Positions 1 through 5,957 of a stretch of DNA of 6,750 nucleotides are shown piece after piece. This DNA comes from Actinomycetes bacterium (GTDB lineage Bacteria > Actinomycetota > Actinomycetes > Streptosporangiales > Streptosporangiaceae): positions 1 to 6,750 of the forward strand of contig JAFACJ010000054.1 in assembly GCA_023425615.1 (NCBI GenBank), read 5' to 3'. Made by a program: the position numbers and the translations under genes. A model generated the notes under the pieces. It was not told where the DNA came from and made no database searches. It saw only the letters and a program-made list of their open reading frames with translations. Numbering within the stretch: the stretch's first letter is position 1; each line of letters begins with the position of its first letter.

Positions 1-140
1 CGGCGGTGTTCGTGGAGTTGGTGGTGGGTGCCGCGGTGTTGAACGCGTTGGGGACGCCGCGGTTCGGTGGTGCTTCGGATCCGGGTGTGCTGTGGGGGTT
101 CTGCCGGGCGGGACTGGTGGGTATCGCCACGTACCCTTGA
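1..140 (+). CDS. 3' end of a gene, possibly a TetR-family regulator (partial)
   Basis: An open frame enters from the left edge (first whole codon at 3) and ends at TGA 138-140, giving 45 residues. The peptide is hydrophobic and helical in character, with the stretch FVELVVGAAVLNALGTPRFG and then DPGVLWGFCRAGLVGIATYP at the end. A last amphipathic helix containing an 'LW-FCR-GL' pattern resembles the C-terminal ligand-binding domain of some actinobacterial TetR regulators, and such a regulator just upstream of a catabolic operon would fit. The DNA-binding N-terminus lies outside the window, so the family call is inference. Codon use differs from the genes that follow: several GGT, GCT, GAT and CCT codons, three TTG of five leucine codons, and all valines GTG. 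The frame itself is fairly secure; the identity is not. Confidence 0.45.
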   Translation, partial: AVFVELVVGAAVLNALGTPRFGGASDPGVLWGFCRAGLVGIATYP

Positions 141-229
141 GTGGTAAGTTCATTTTCATATATCGGTAACGCATCTCTCGTAATCGCATGTGCTGGTTTC
201 GTGCCGGGCACTCACGCTGAGGAGAAGAC
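141..229 (+). promoter_or_regulatory. AT-rich intergenic control region ahead of the operon
   Basis: This 89-nt gap is the most AT-rich part of the window, especially 145-190. A weak sigma-70-like pair can be drawn: TTGAGT at 137-142, overlapping the upstream stop codon, and TATATC at 159-164 with a 16-nt spacer. GGTAA occurs at 143-147 and 165-169, 22 bp or about two helical turns apart. A related direct repeat pairs GTAACGCAT (166-174) with GTAATCGCAT (180-189). A perfect short palindrome GTGCCGGGCAC lies at 201-211, just before the ribosome binding site. These are candidate operator elements. The promoter assignment is low confidence because neither hexamer is close to consensus. Confidence 0.35.
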
Positions 230-1435
230 ATGCCGCCAAGGAGCCTCGGGATTCCGGTCTTCGACGCCGACAACCACCTCTACGAGCCGCGCGAGGCGCT
301 CACCAAGTTCCTGCCCGACCGGGCGAAGGGCGCGATCGACTACGTGGAGGTCAGGGGCCGTACCAAGATCGCGGTGCGGGGGGTGATCAGCGACTTCATC
401 CCGAACCCGACGTTCGACGTGGTGGCGCGGCCCGGCGCGCAGGAGGAGTACTTCCGCTCGGGCAACCCGGAGGGCAAGTCGCCACGCGAGTTGATGGGCG
501 AGCCGATGAAGGCGATCCCGGCGTTCCGCGAGCCGGGGCCGCGCCTGGAGGTGATGGACGAGCAGGGGCTGGACCACTGCCTGGTGTTCCCGACGCTGGC
601 CAGCCTGGTCGAGGAGCGGCTGAAGGACGATCCGGACCTGACACACGATGTGATACACGCGCTGAACGAATGGATCCACGAGACCTGGTCGTTCGACTAC
701 GAGGGCCGGATCTTCGCCGTTCCCGTGGTCACGCTGCCGATCGTGGAGCGCGCCGTGGAGGAGTTGCACTGGTGCCTGGAGCGCGGCGCGCGCACCGTGC
801 TGGTGCGGCCCGCCCCGGTGCCGGGCTACCGGGGGAGCCGTTCGTTCGGGCTGCCGGAGTTCGACACGTTCTGGCGGGCGGCCGTCGAGGCGGACATCCC
901 GGTGTCGATGCACGCGTCCGACAGCGGGTACTCGGAGTTCCAGAACGTGTGGGAGCCGGGTCGCGAGTACACGCCGTTCCGGCCGACGGCGTTCCGGGTG
1001 GCGGCGATGGGCAAGCGCCCGATCATCGACGCGATGCTGGCGCTGACCTGCCATGGCGCGCTCTCGCGCAACCCGGACCTGCGGATCCTGTCGATCGAGA
1101 ACGGCTCGGACTGGGTACCCGAGCTGTTCAAGAGCCTGAAGGACGTCTACGGCAAGATGCCCGGGCAGTTCGACGAGGACCCCGTCGAGGCGTTCAAGCG
1201 GTGCGTGTACATCAACCCGTTCTGGGAGGACCGCATCGCCGACCTGGTGCCGCTGGTCGGCGCCGACCGTATCGTGTTCGGCTCGGACTGGCCGCACGCC
1301 GAGGGCCTCGCCGAGCCGCTCAGCTACCTCGACACCCTCGCCGGCCTGCCCGAGGAGGACATCGCCAAGATCATGGGCGGCACCATGATGGAGCTGCTGA
1401 AGGTACCGGCCGGAGGAGGACGCCGTGCGCGATGA
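230..1435 (+). CDS. Amidohydrolase-related TIM-barrel protein (Amidohydro_2 type), copy 1
   Basis: The 401-residue protein has the pattern of the ACMSD-like amidohydrolase-related family, metal-dependent TIM-barrel enzymes that include decarboxylases, hydratases and hydrolases. It is presumably cytoplasmic, as no signal peptide is seen. The N-terminal FDADNHLYE (residues 11-19) takes the place of the usual D-x-H-x-H strand, with Asp14 and His16 as likely ligands. Later markers are SMHASDSGY (His228), LSIENGSDW (Glu290) and GADRIVFGSDWPHAEG (Asp353, His356), the Asp being the usual catalytic residue. Length is normal for the larger members with an insert after strand 1 (about 40-105). The ATG at 230 follows GAGGAGAAG (219-227) at good spacing. 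The gene overlaps the P450 start by 11 nt, and it is a clear paralogue of the gene at 4664-5878. Substrate is unknown; decarboxylation or hydrolytic ring or bond cleavage are options. The fold is near certain, the reaction is not. Confidence 0.9.
   Translation: MPPRSLGIPVFDADNHLYEPREALTKFLPDRAKGAIDYVEVRGRTKIAVRGVISDFIPNPTFDVVARPGAQEEYFRSGNPEGKSPRELMGEPMKAIPAFREPGPRLEVMDEQGLDHCLVFPTLASLVEERLKDDPDLTHDVIHALNEWIHETWSFDYEGRIFAVPVVTLPIVERAVEELHWCLERGARTVLVRPAPVPGYRGSRSFGLPEFDTFWRAAVEADIPVSMHASDSGYSEFQNVWEPGREYTPFRPTAFRVAAMGKRPIIDAMLALTCHGALSRNPDLRILSIENGSDWVPELFKSLKDVYGKMPGQFDEDPVEAFKRCVYINPFWEDRIADLVPLVGADRIVFGSDWPHAEGLAEPLSYLDTLAGLPEEDIAKIMGGTMMELLKVPAGGGRRAR
1412..1420 (+). promoter_or_regulatory. 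Ribosome binding site deciding the P450 GTG start
   Basis: GGAGGAGGA lies 4 nt before GTG 1425-1427, inside the last codons of the preceding amidohydrolase. The only good downstream alternative, ATG 1482, has GGAGG at 1465-1469 with a long 12-nt gap. The GTG start is therefore preferred and implies translational coupling with the gene before. Confidence 0.6.
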
Positions 1436-2816
1436 CCTGGCGCCCGCCGACGACGCGGAGCGCCGGAGGCACACCATCAGCATGGACCGGCACTCCTCGC
1501 GCTACCGCGTCGAGTTCGCGCAGATCACGGACGAGCTGCACGCCAAGTGCCCGGTGGCCTGGAACGACACGCACGGCGGCCACTGGTTCGCCAGCGGGAA
1601 CAAGGAGCTGTTCGACCTCGCCAGGCGTGCCGACGTGCTGTCGAACGACAACGACGTCAACGGCACCAGGCGGGGATACGTCGGAGTCACCATCCCGCCC
1701 CCGGCCCTGGAGGGGATCCGGGTGCAGGGCGGCTTCCTGGAGATGGACCCGCCGGAGCAGCGGTACTACCGGCAGGCGCTGAACCCCTACCTCTCGCCGG
1801 CGGCCGTCGCCAGATGGAAGCCGGTGGTGGACGAGCTGACCCGCGCGTGCCTGGACGAGGTGATCGAGACCGGCCGTATCGACTTCGTCGACGACCTGGC
1901 CAACATCGTGCCGGCGGTGCTCACCATGGCCCTGCTCGGCATGCCGCTGGCGGCCTGGGAGATCTACTGCGAGCCGATCCACGCCGCGGTCTACACCCCG
2001 ATGGACTCACCGGAGTACTCCCGGGTGCGCGACCTCCAGTTCCGCATGGGCGCGCACATGATGGAGTCGCTGCGCGACGCGCGGACCGACCCCCGTCCCG
2101 GCCTGATCAAAGAGCTGGTCAACATCGAGATCAACGGCGAGCGGCGCGACGACATGGAGCTCTTCGGCGTCCTCATGCTGCTCCTCGGCGGTGGTTTCGA
2201 CACGACCACCGCGCTGACCGCGCACTCACTGGAGTGGCTGTCGCAGCACCCCGACCAGCGCGAGCGGCTGAGCCGGGAGCGGGAGACGCTGCTGGACAGC
2301 GCGACGGAGGAGTTCCTGCGGTTCTTCACCCCCGCTCAGGGCGACGGACGCACGATCTCCCAGGACTGCGTGATCAACGGCACGGAGTTCAAGGAGGGCG
2401 AGCGGCTCTGGCTGTCATGGGCGATGGCCAACCGCGACGAGACGGTCTTCGCGGACCCGCACACCGTCCATCTCGACCGGGAGGGCAACCGGCACAACAG
2501 CTTCGGCCTCGGCATCCACCGGTGCATCGGCTCGAACGTGGCACGGGTGCTCTTCAAGACCATGATCACCGCGGTGCTCGACCGGATGCCCGACTTCACG
2601 TGCGTCACCGGAGGGGCGGTGCACTACGACACGATCGGCGTCATCAACGGCATGAAGCACCTGCCGGCGACCTTCACCCCCGGAAAGCGGCTGGGCCCCG
2701 GTCTCGCCGAGACGCTCGACAAGCTCCAGCGCGTCTGCGACGAGCAGAGCCTCGCCGAGCCGATCACCGTCCGCCGGGGGCAGGCGAGACTCGACGGCGG
2801 AGAGCACGGCCGATGA
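1425..2816 (+). CDS. Cytochrome P450 monooxygenase
   Basis: The 463-residue protein is a soluble bacterial class I-type P450 that would hydroxylate or otherwise oxidise an unactivated carbon using O2 and electrons from a ferredoxin/reductase pair. The I-helix motif is GGGFDTTT (255-262), with the acid-alcohol pair Asp259/Thr260. The K-helix ExxR is Glu296-Phe-Leu-Arg299. The heme loop is FGLGIHRCIG (360-369), with Cys367 as thiolate ligand and His365 two residues before it. No membrane anchor is seen. The usual P450 end falls near the motif NGMKHLPATF (408-417), so residues after about 420 form a charged tail of some 44 residues, longer than typical. Start GTG 1425 is chosen for its strong ribosome binding site; ATG 1482 would remove 19 residues. 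The stop overlaps the next gene as ATGA. No ferredoxin gene is present in the window, so the redox partners must lie elsewhere. CYP family and substrate cannot be assigned. Confidence 0.97.
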   Translation: MRDDLAPADDAERRRHTISMDRHSSRYRVEFAQITDELHAKCPVAWNDTHGGHWFASGNKELFDLARRADVLSNDNDVNGTRRGYVGVTIPPPALEGIRVQGGFLEMDPPEQRYYRQALNPYLSPAAVARWKPVVDELTRACLDEVIETGRIDFVDDLANIVPAVLTMALLGMPLAAWEIYCEPIHAAVYTPMDSPEYSRVRDLQFRMGAHMMESLRDARTDPRPGLIKELVNIEINGERRDDMELFGVLMLLLGGGFDTTTALTAHSLEWLSQHPDQRERLSRERETLLDSATEEFLRFFTPAQGDGRTISQDCVINGTEFKEGERLWLSWAMANRDETVFADPHTVHLDREGNRHNSFGLGIHRCIGSNVARVLFKTMITAVLDRMPDFTCVTGGAVHYDTIGVINGMKHLPATFTPGKRLGPGLAETLDKLQRVCDEQSLAEPITVRRGQARLDGGEHGR

Positions 2817-3667
2817 GAGAGGCGATGGAGATGCCCATGGACGTCGCCGCGGCGGGGGAGAGCGTGTCGAACGCCCCGCGTGATGCCGCGTTGTTCGAGC
2901 GGGACGGTTCCCGGATCGTCCCGACGGGGTACGCCCGCGGTCCCTGGCGCCGTGACGCGCTGCACGGCGCCGCCGTGGCGGGACTGCTGGCGTGCGGTAT
3001 CGACGTGCCGGGATGGACGCCGGCACGTGTCACCTTCGACCTGCTGGCTCCGGTGCCCGCCGTCCCGATGACCCTGGTCACGAGCGTGGCGGAGGGCGGC
3101 AAACGCGTGGTGCGCCAGACGGTCACCCTCACGGCGGACGACGTGCCGGTGGCGCGCGCGCAGTGCGTGGCGGTGCGCCGTGCCGAGCTGGACCTGCCCG
3201 AGGGCGCGACGGAGCATCCGGATCCGTTCGCGGGGGCACCGGTGCCGGATCTGAGCCGGCCCACCCCGGCCGCGCGCGGTGTCGTCCCCTGGGACTGCTT
3301 CGACAGCAGTTCGGTGTCGGTGCGTTCGCTGCGCTCCCCGGAGCTGGACGGGGGCGGCGTCGGATTGTGGATCAACCTGCTGGTCCCGGTCATCGCGGGC
3401 GAGCCGACACCCGCGATCGCGCGGGCGGCGGTGGCGGCGGATCACGCGTCCGCCGCCACGAACGCGAGGCTGCCCTTCGACCGGTGGAGCTTCATGAACG
3501 CCGAACTGAGCCTGCACGTCTCCCGGGAACCGGTCGGGCCCTGGGTGGGGCTGGTGTGCTCCGGGGTCCTCCAGCCCAACGGATGCGGCTTGAGCGTCGC
3601 CACCCTCTATGACTCCGGCGGCCGTCTCGGGCAGTCGGCACAGGCATTGGTCCTCGAAGCGCGATGA
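2813..3667 (+). CDS. Acyl-CoA thioesterase-like protein (double hotdog, TesB/4HBT_3 type)
   Basis: The 284-residue protein resembles the duplicated hotdog fold of TesB-like thioesterases, which hydrolyse acyl-CoA esters to acid and CoA in the cytoplasm. The first hotdog shows GPWRRDALHGAAVAGLL (43-59) and then VTFDLLAPVP (73-82), the usual 'hot-dog helix, then strand with D-L-x-x-P-V-P' order. The second half has AADHASAATNARLP (208-221, Asp210), RWSFMNAELSLHVSREPVG (224-242) and the end strand GLSVATLYDSGGRLGQSAQA (259-278). Asp210 and Gln277 could match the TesB Asp and Gln catalytic residues, an alignment made by eye. The ATG at 2813 overlaps the P450 stop by 4 nt, with GGAG at 2799-2802. 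In-frame ATGs at 2825, 2831 and 2837 are also possible starts, since the first residues look dispensable. It may release a product acid or recycle CoA in the pathway. Some family members lack proven thioesterase activity. Confidence 0.8.
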   Translation: MREAMEMPMDVAAAGESVSNAPRDAALFERDGSRIVPTGYARGPWRRDALHGAAVAGLLACGIDVPGWTPARVTFDLLAPVPAVPMTLVTSVAEGGKRVVRQTVTLTADDVPVARAQCVAVRRAELDLPEGATEHPDPFAGAPVPDLSRPTPAARGVVPWDCFDSSSVSVRSLRSPELDGGGVGLWINLLVPVIAGEPTPAIARAAVAADHASAATNARLPFDRWSFMNAELSLHVSREPVGPWVGLVCSGVLQPNGCGLSVATLYDSGGRLGQSAQALVLEAR

Positions 3668-3675
3668 CGCCGGGT

Positions 3676-3798
3676 TCAGGTCAGCCCGCTGATCGCGTAC
3701 CGCTGGACGAACAGGCCGACCGAGCGCGGGTCGTCCGCCTCGTGCGAGATCGACGCCTGGATCGATCTGATGATCCGCAGCCCCGGCCCCGGCCCCGG
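3676..3798 (-). pseudogene. 3' remnant of an opposite-strand gene, perhaps an RsbW-like ATP-binding protein
   Basis: On the minus strand, codons from about 3777 down to the TGA at 3678-3676 form a 33-residue C-terminus with G or C at the third position of all but one sense codon. This is a strong sign of real coding history. It reads RIIRSIQASISHEADDP and then RSVGLFVQRYAISGLT. Continuing upstream through the CCCCGG repeat gives PGPGPGL before it. The frame stays open to a stop at 3871-3873 but contains no ATG, GTG or TTG, and its later part is only the shadow of the next + strand gene. A 'GxGLxIIRS-helix-strand-strand' end resembles the G2 box and last strands of RsbW/SpoIIAB-type anti-sigma ATPases; this is inference from a short match. 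It looks like the tail of a gene whose 5' part was lost. Chance coding-like sequence in GC-rich DNA is the alternative. Confidence 0.4.
3781..3798. repeat. Short tandem repeat, three copies of CCCCGG
   Basis: Three perfect CCCCGG units stand in a row, preceded by CAG and followed by CCGCGACGC. The repeat sits between the opposite-strand gene remnant and the ribosome binding site of the next gene, close to where the remnant loses its coding character. In the remnant's frame it would read Pro-Gly repeats. Confidence 0.75.
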
Positions 3799-3821
3799 CC
3801 GCGACGCGAGAAGGGAAGCCC

Positions 3822-4667
3822 ATGACGACGGTGCCCAGGGCCATCGACTGCCTGGTGAACGTGAGCCTGGTCAGCGGCAAGAACCCGCCGGACTGGCTCG
3901 TGAGGGTGAAGGAGGACTACTTCAAGGGAGGGGAGTCCTTCCTCAAGGACATCGACTTCGGCGAACTGGTCGAGGAGATGGACCGGCTCGGTGTGCGTCG
4001 CGCCATCCTCATGAGCAACCTGAAGACCGGCTCCATGTCCAAGGCGCGGGAGTTCGTGGAGAAGGCGCCCGAGCGCTTCTCGCTCGGTGTCGGCGGCCTC
4101 GATCTGCTGCGGCCGATGCCGAGCCTCCGCGCCCTGACGGAGGTGGTGGCGAACGCGCCGGTCTCCTATGTCTCGGTGGGGCCGAGCTTCTGGGGCGATG
4201 GCAACTATCCCCCCGGCGACGCGGTCTACTACCCGCTCTACACCAAGGCGTGCGAACTGGACCTGCCGGTCTGCGTCAACACGGGGCTGCCCGGACCGCC
4301 GCTGCCGGGCGAGGCGCAGAACCCGATCCACCTGGACCGGGTCTGCGTGCGCTTTCCGGAACTGAGGCTGTGCATGATCCACGGGGCGGACCCCTGGTGG
4401 GACACCGCCATCCGCTTGATGATCAAGTACCGGAACCTGCATCTGATGACCTCGGCCTGGTCGCCCAAGTACCTGCCCGAGTCGCTGCTGCACTACATGA
4501 GGACGCGCGGCAAGAAGAAGATCATCTTCGCCTCGGACGCCCCCGCCCTCTCCCTCACGCGCACCGTCACCGAGGCGGCGCAGCTCGACCTCGAACCCGA
4601 GGTGCTCGACGACTACCTGTACGGCAACGCGGAGCGCTTCTTCTTCAACGGAGGTGAACGACGGTGA
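3822..4667 (+). CDS. Amidohydrolase-like TIM-barrel protein with a degraded metal site
   Basis: The 281-residue protein follows the short Amidohydro_2 plan but departs at its active site. The first strand, normally I-D-x-H-x-H, reads AIDCLVN (7-13), with Leu11 and Asn13 where both histidines should be. The strand that usually ends in His reads PVCVNTG (149-155), with Asn153 instead. His187 in CMIHGAD (184-190) and Asp239 in FASDAP (236-241) are kept, though the common SDWP is here SDAP. PSFWGDGNYPPGDAVYYPLY (121-140) is a distinctive block. The C-terminal 'YGNAERFFF' helix (267-275) is typical for the family. The ATG at 3822 follows AAGGGAAG (3811-3818). The gene shares 4 nt with the next. 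With one His and the Asp left, it may be metal-free, use another chemistry, or serve as a partner subunit for its neighbour. The reading frame is sound, so this is not a pseudogene. Confidence 0.87.
   Translation: MTTVPRAIDCLVNVSLVSGKNPPDWLVRVKEDYFKGGESFLKDIDFGELVEEMDRLGVRRAILMSNLKTGSMSKAREFVEKAPERFSLGVGGLDLLRPMPSLRALTEVVANAPVSYVSVGPSFWGDGNYPPGDAVYYPLYTKACELDLPVCVNTGLPGPPLPGEAQNPIHLDRVCVRFPELRLCMIHGADPWWDTAIRLMIKYRNLHLMTSAWSPKYLPESLLHYMRTRGKKKIIFASDAPALSLTRTVTEAAQLDLEPEVLDDYLYGNAERFFFNGGERR
4650..4656 (+). promoter_or_regulatory. Ribosome binding site deciding the GTG start of the second large amidohydrolase
   Basis: GGAGGTG lies 7 nt before GTG 4664-4666, inside the final codons of the preceding gene (the Gly-Gly of FFFNGGERR). 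The start and the upstream stop share GTGA, so the two genes are translationally coupled. This fixes the start of the downstream gene well. Confidence 0.75.
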
Positions 4668-5878
4668 CGATCGCTTCTTCCGAGCGGACGGACGCCCCTG
4701 CGGGTTACTCCCTGCCGTTCGACGCGGACAACCACTACTACGAGAAGATCGACGCCTTCACACGCCATCTCGACCCGGAGTTCAAGTACCGGGGCATCGA
4801 GGTGGTCAAGCGGGGCAGGCACACCAACCTGCTGGCCGGCGGGCGGCTCCTGGAGTTCGTGCCCAACCCCACCTTCGACCCGATCATCGTCCCCGGCTGC
4901 CAGGACCTGCTGTTCCGCGGCCGGATCCCCGAGGGCGTCGACCCGCGCAGCCTGATGAAGGTCGAACCGCTGAACCCCGCCTACCAGGACCGCGATCTGC
5001 GCCTGGAGGTCATGGACGAGCAGGGCCTGTCCGGCGCGCTGCTGTTCCCGACGCTCGGCTGCGGCGTCGAGGAGGGGCTGCGCGATGACATCCCCGCCAC
5101 GATGGCCAGCCTCACCGCCTTCAACAAGTGGCTCGACGAGGACTGGGGCTACTCCTACAAGGGCCGTATCTTCGCCGCGCCGATGCTCTCCTTCGCCGAC
5201 CCCGACGCGGCGGTCGAGGAGATCGACCGGCTCATCGCGCGCGACGTGCGGATCGTCAGCGTGCGCCCCGCCCCGGTCCCCGCGCCCTACGGCAGGTCGC
5301 GGTCCTTCGGGCACCGCATGTACGACAAGGTGTGGGCCAGGCTGGCGGAGGCCGGCATCGCGGTCGGCTTCCATCTGAGCGACAGCGGCTACAACATGTT
5401 CGCCGCCGCCTGGGGCGGACCGGAGCGGTTCGTCCCGTTCCGCAACGCCAACCCGCTGGGGAACCTGGTGGTGGCCGACCGCGCCATCCACGACACGCTC
5501 GCGAGCCTCATCATCGACGGCGTCTTCGCCCGTCATCCGAAGCTGCGCGTGGCGAGCATCGAGAACGGCTCGGACTGGGTGCACCTGCTGCTCAAGCGGC
5601 TGCGCAAGCAGGCGAACCAGACACCGCGGGCGTTCAGGGAGGACCCGCTCGAGACGATCCACCGGCACCTGTGGGTCGTCCCCTACTACGAGGAGGACGT
5701 CCGCAAGCTCGCCGACGTCATCGGCGCCGACCGTGTGCTGTTCGGCTCGGACTGGCCGCACGGCGAGGGCCTGGCGAACCCGATCGACTTCACGAAGGAG
5801 CTCCACGGCTTCACCGAGCCGGAGACCGACCAGATCATGCGGACCAACGTCCTGGACCTGCTGGGCATCGGCCACTGA
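4664..5878 (+). CDS. Amidohydrolase-related TIM-barrel protein (Amidohydro_2 type), copy 2
   Basis: The 404-residue protein is a paralogue of the product of 230-1435, with the same block order. FDADNHYYE (19-27; Asp22, His24) is followed by EFVPNPTFDP (64-73), LRLEVMDEQGL (112-122), LLFPT (126-130) and RPAPVPAPYGRSRSFG (201-216). Then come GFHLSDSGYN (235-244; His237), SIENGSDWV (298-306; Glu300) and GADRVLFGSDWPHGEG (354-369; Asp363, His366). These support a metal-dependent barrel enzyme of the decarboxylase/hydrolase type acting in the cytoplasm. Where copy 1 has His275 in TCHGAL, this protein has Asp285 in IIDGVF, so their metal or substrate pockets may differ. The GTG start at 4664 is backed by GGAGGTG. 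Coupling to the degraded amidohydrolase before it suggests equal dosage and possibly a complex. The reaction and substrate are unknown. Confidence 0.9.
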   Translation: MTIASSERTDAPAGYSLPFDADNHYYEKIDAFTRHLDPEFKYRGIEVVKRGRHTNLLAGGRLLEFVPNPTFDPIIVPGCQDLLFRGRIPEGVDPRSLMKVEPLNPAYQDRDLRLEVMDEQGLSGALLFPTLGCGVEEGLRDDIPATMASLTAFNKWLDEDWGYSYKGRIFAAPMLSFADPDAAVEEIDRLIARDVRIVSVRPAPVPAPYGRSRSFGHRMYDKVWARLAEAGIAVGFHLSDSGYNMFAAAWGGPERFVPFRNANPLGNLVVADRAIHDTLASLIIDGVFARHPKLRVASIENGSDWVHLLLKRLRKQANQTPRAFREDPLETIHRHLWVVPYYEEDVRKLADVIGADRVLFGSDWPHGEGLANPIDFTKELHGFTEPETDQIMRTNVLDLLGIGH

Positions 5879-5893
5879 CGAGAGCACGGTCGT

Positions 5894-5911
5894 GGGCTTT
5901 CCGGGAAGCCC
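5894..5911 (+). other. Small stem-loop in the gap before the acyl-CoA dehydrogenase gene
   Basis: GGGCTT (5894-5899) pairs perfectly with AAGCCC (5906-5911) around the loop TCCGGG. No T-rich run follows, so it is unlikely to be a classical intrinsic terminator. It might mildly affect mRNA stability or read-through in the 79-nt gap at 5879-5957, where I see no other gene or clear promoter. Confidence 0.35.
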
Positions 5912-5957
5912 CGGCCCCCTCACGGAACGCGTCCTTCGCAGAGAGGCAAGGCTGGAG

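Noticed and set aside
212..1483. Long open frame on the minus strand opposite the first amidohydrolase
   Set aside because: It mirrors a clear + strand gene in GC-rich DNA, is rich in Arg, His and Val with no domain pattern, and runs past the gene's end into the P450; a GC-driven shadow.
1547..2812. + strand frame running through the P450 in the thioesterase frame
   Set aside because: This region has all the P450 motifs in another frame; only the part from ATG 2813 onward reads as the thioesterase-like protein.
3747..3768. Perfect 7-bp inverted repeat AGATCGA/TCGATCT with an 8-nt loop
   Set aside because: It lies inside the coding-like minus-strand remnant and is short enough to occur by chance; no T-tract or nearby promoter supports a terminator or operator role.
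3681..4493. Minus-strand frame of 270 codons over the seam and the small amidohydrolase
   Set aside because: Its end is Arg/Ser-rich and lies in a different frame from the convincing minus-strand remnant; the rest is the shadow of a recognisable + strand gene.
5894..5911. Intrinsic terminator after the second large amidohydrolase
   Set aside because: The hairpin is real but only 6 bp and no T run follows; kept only as a stem-loop of unknown role.
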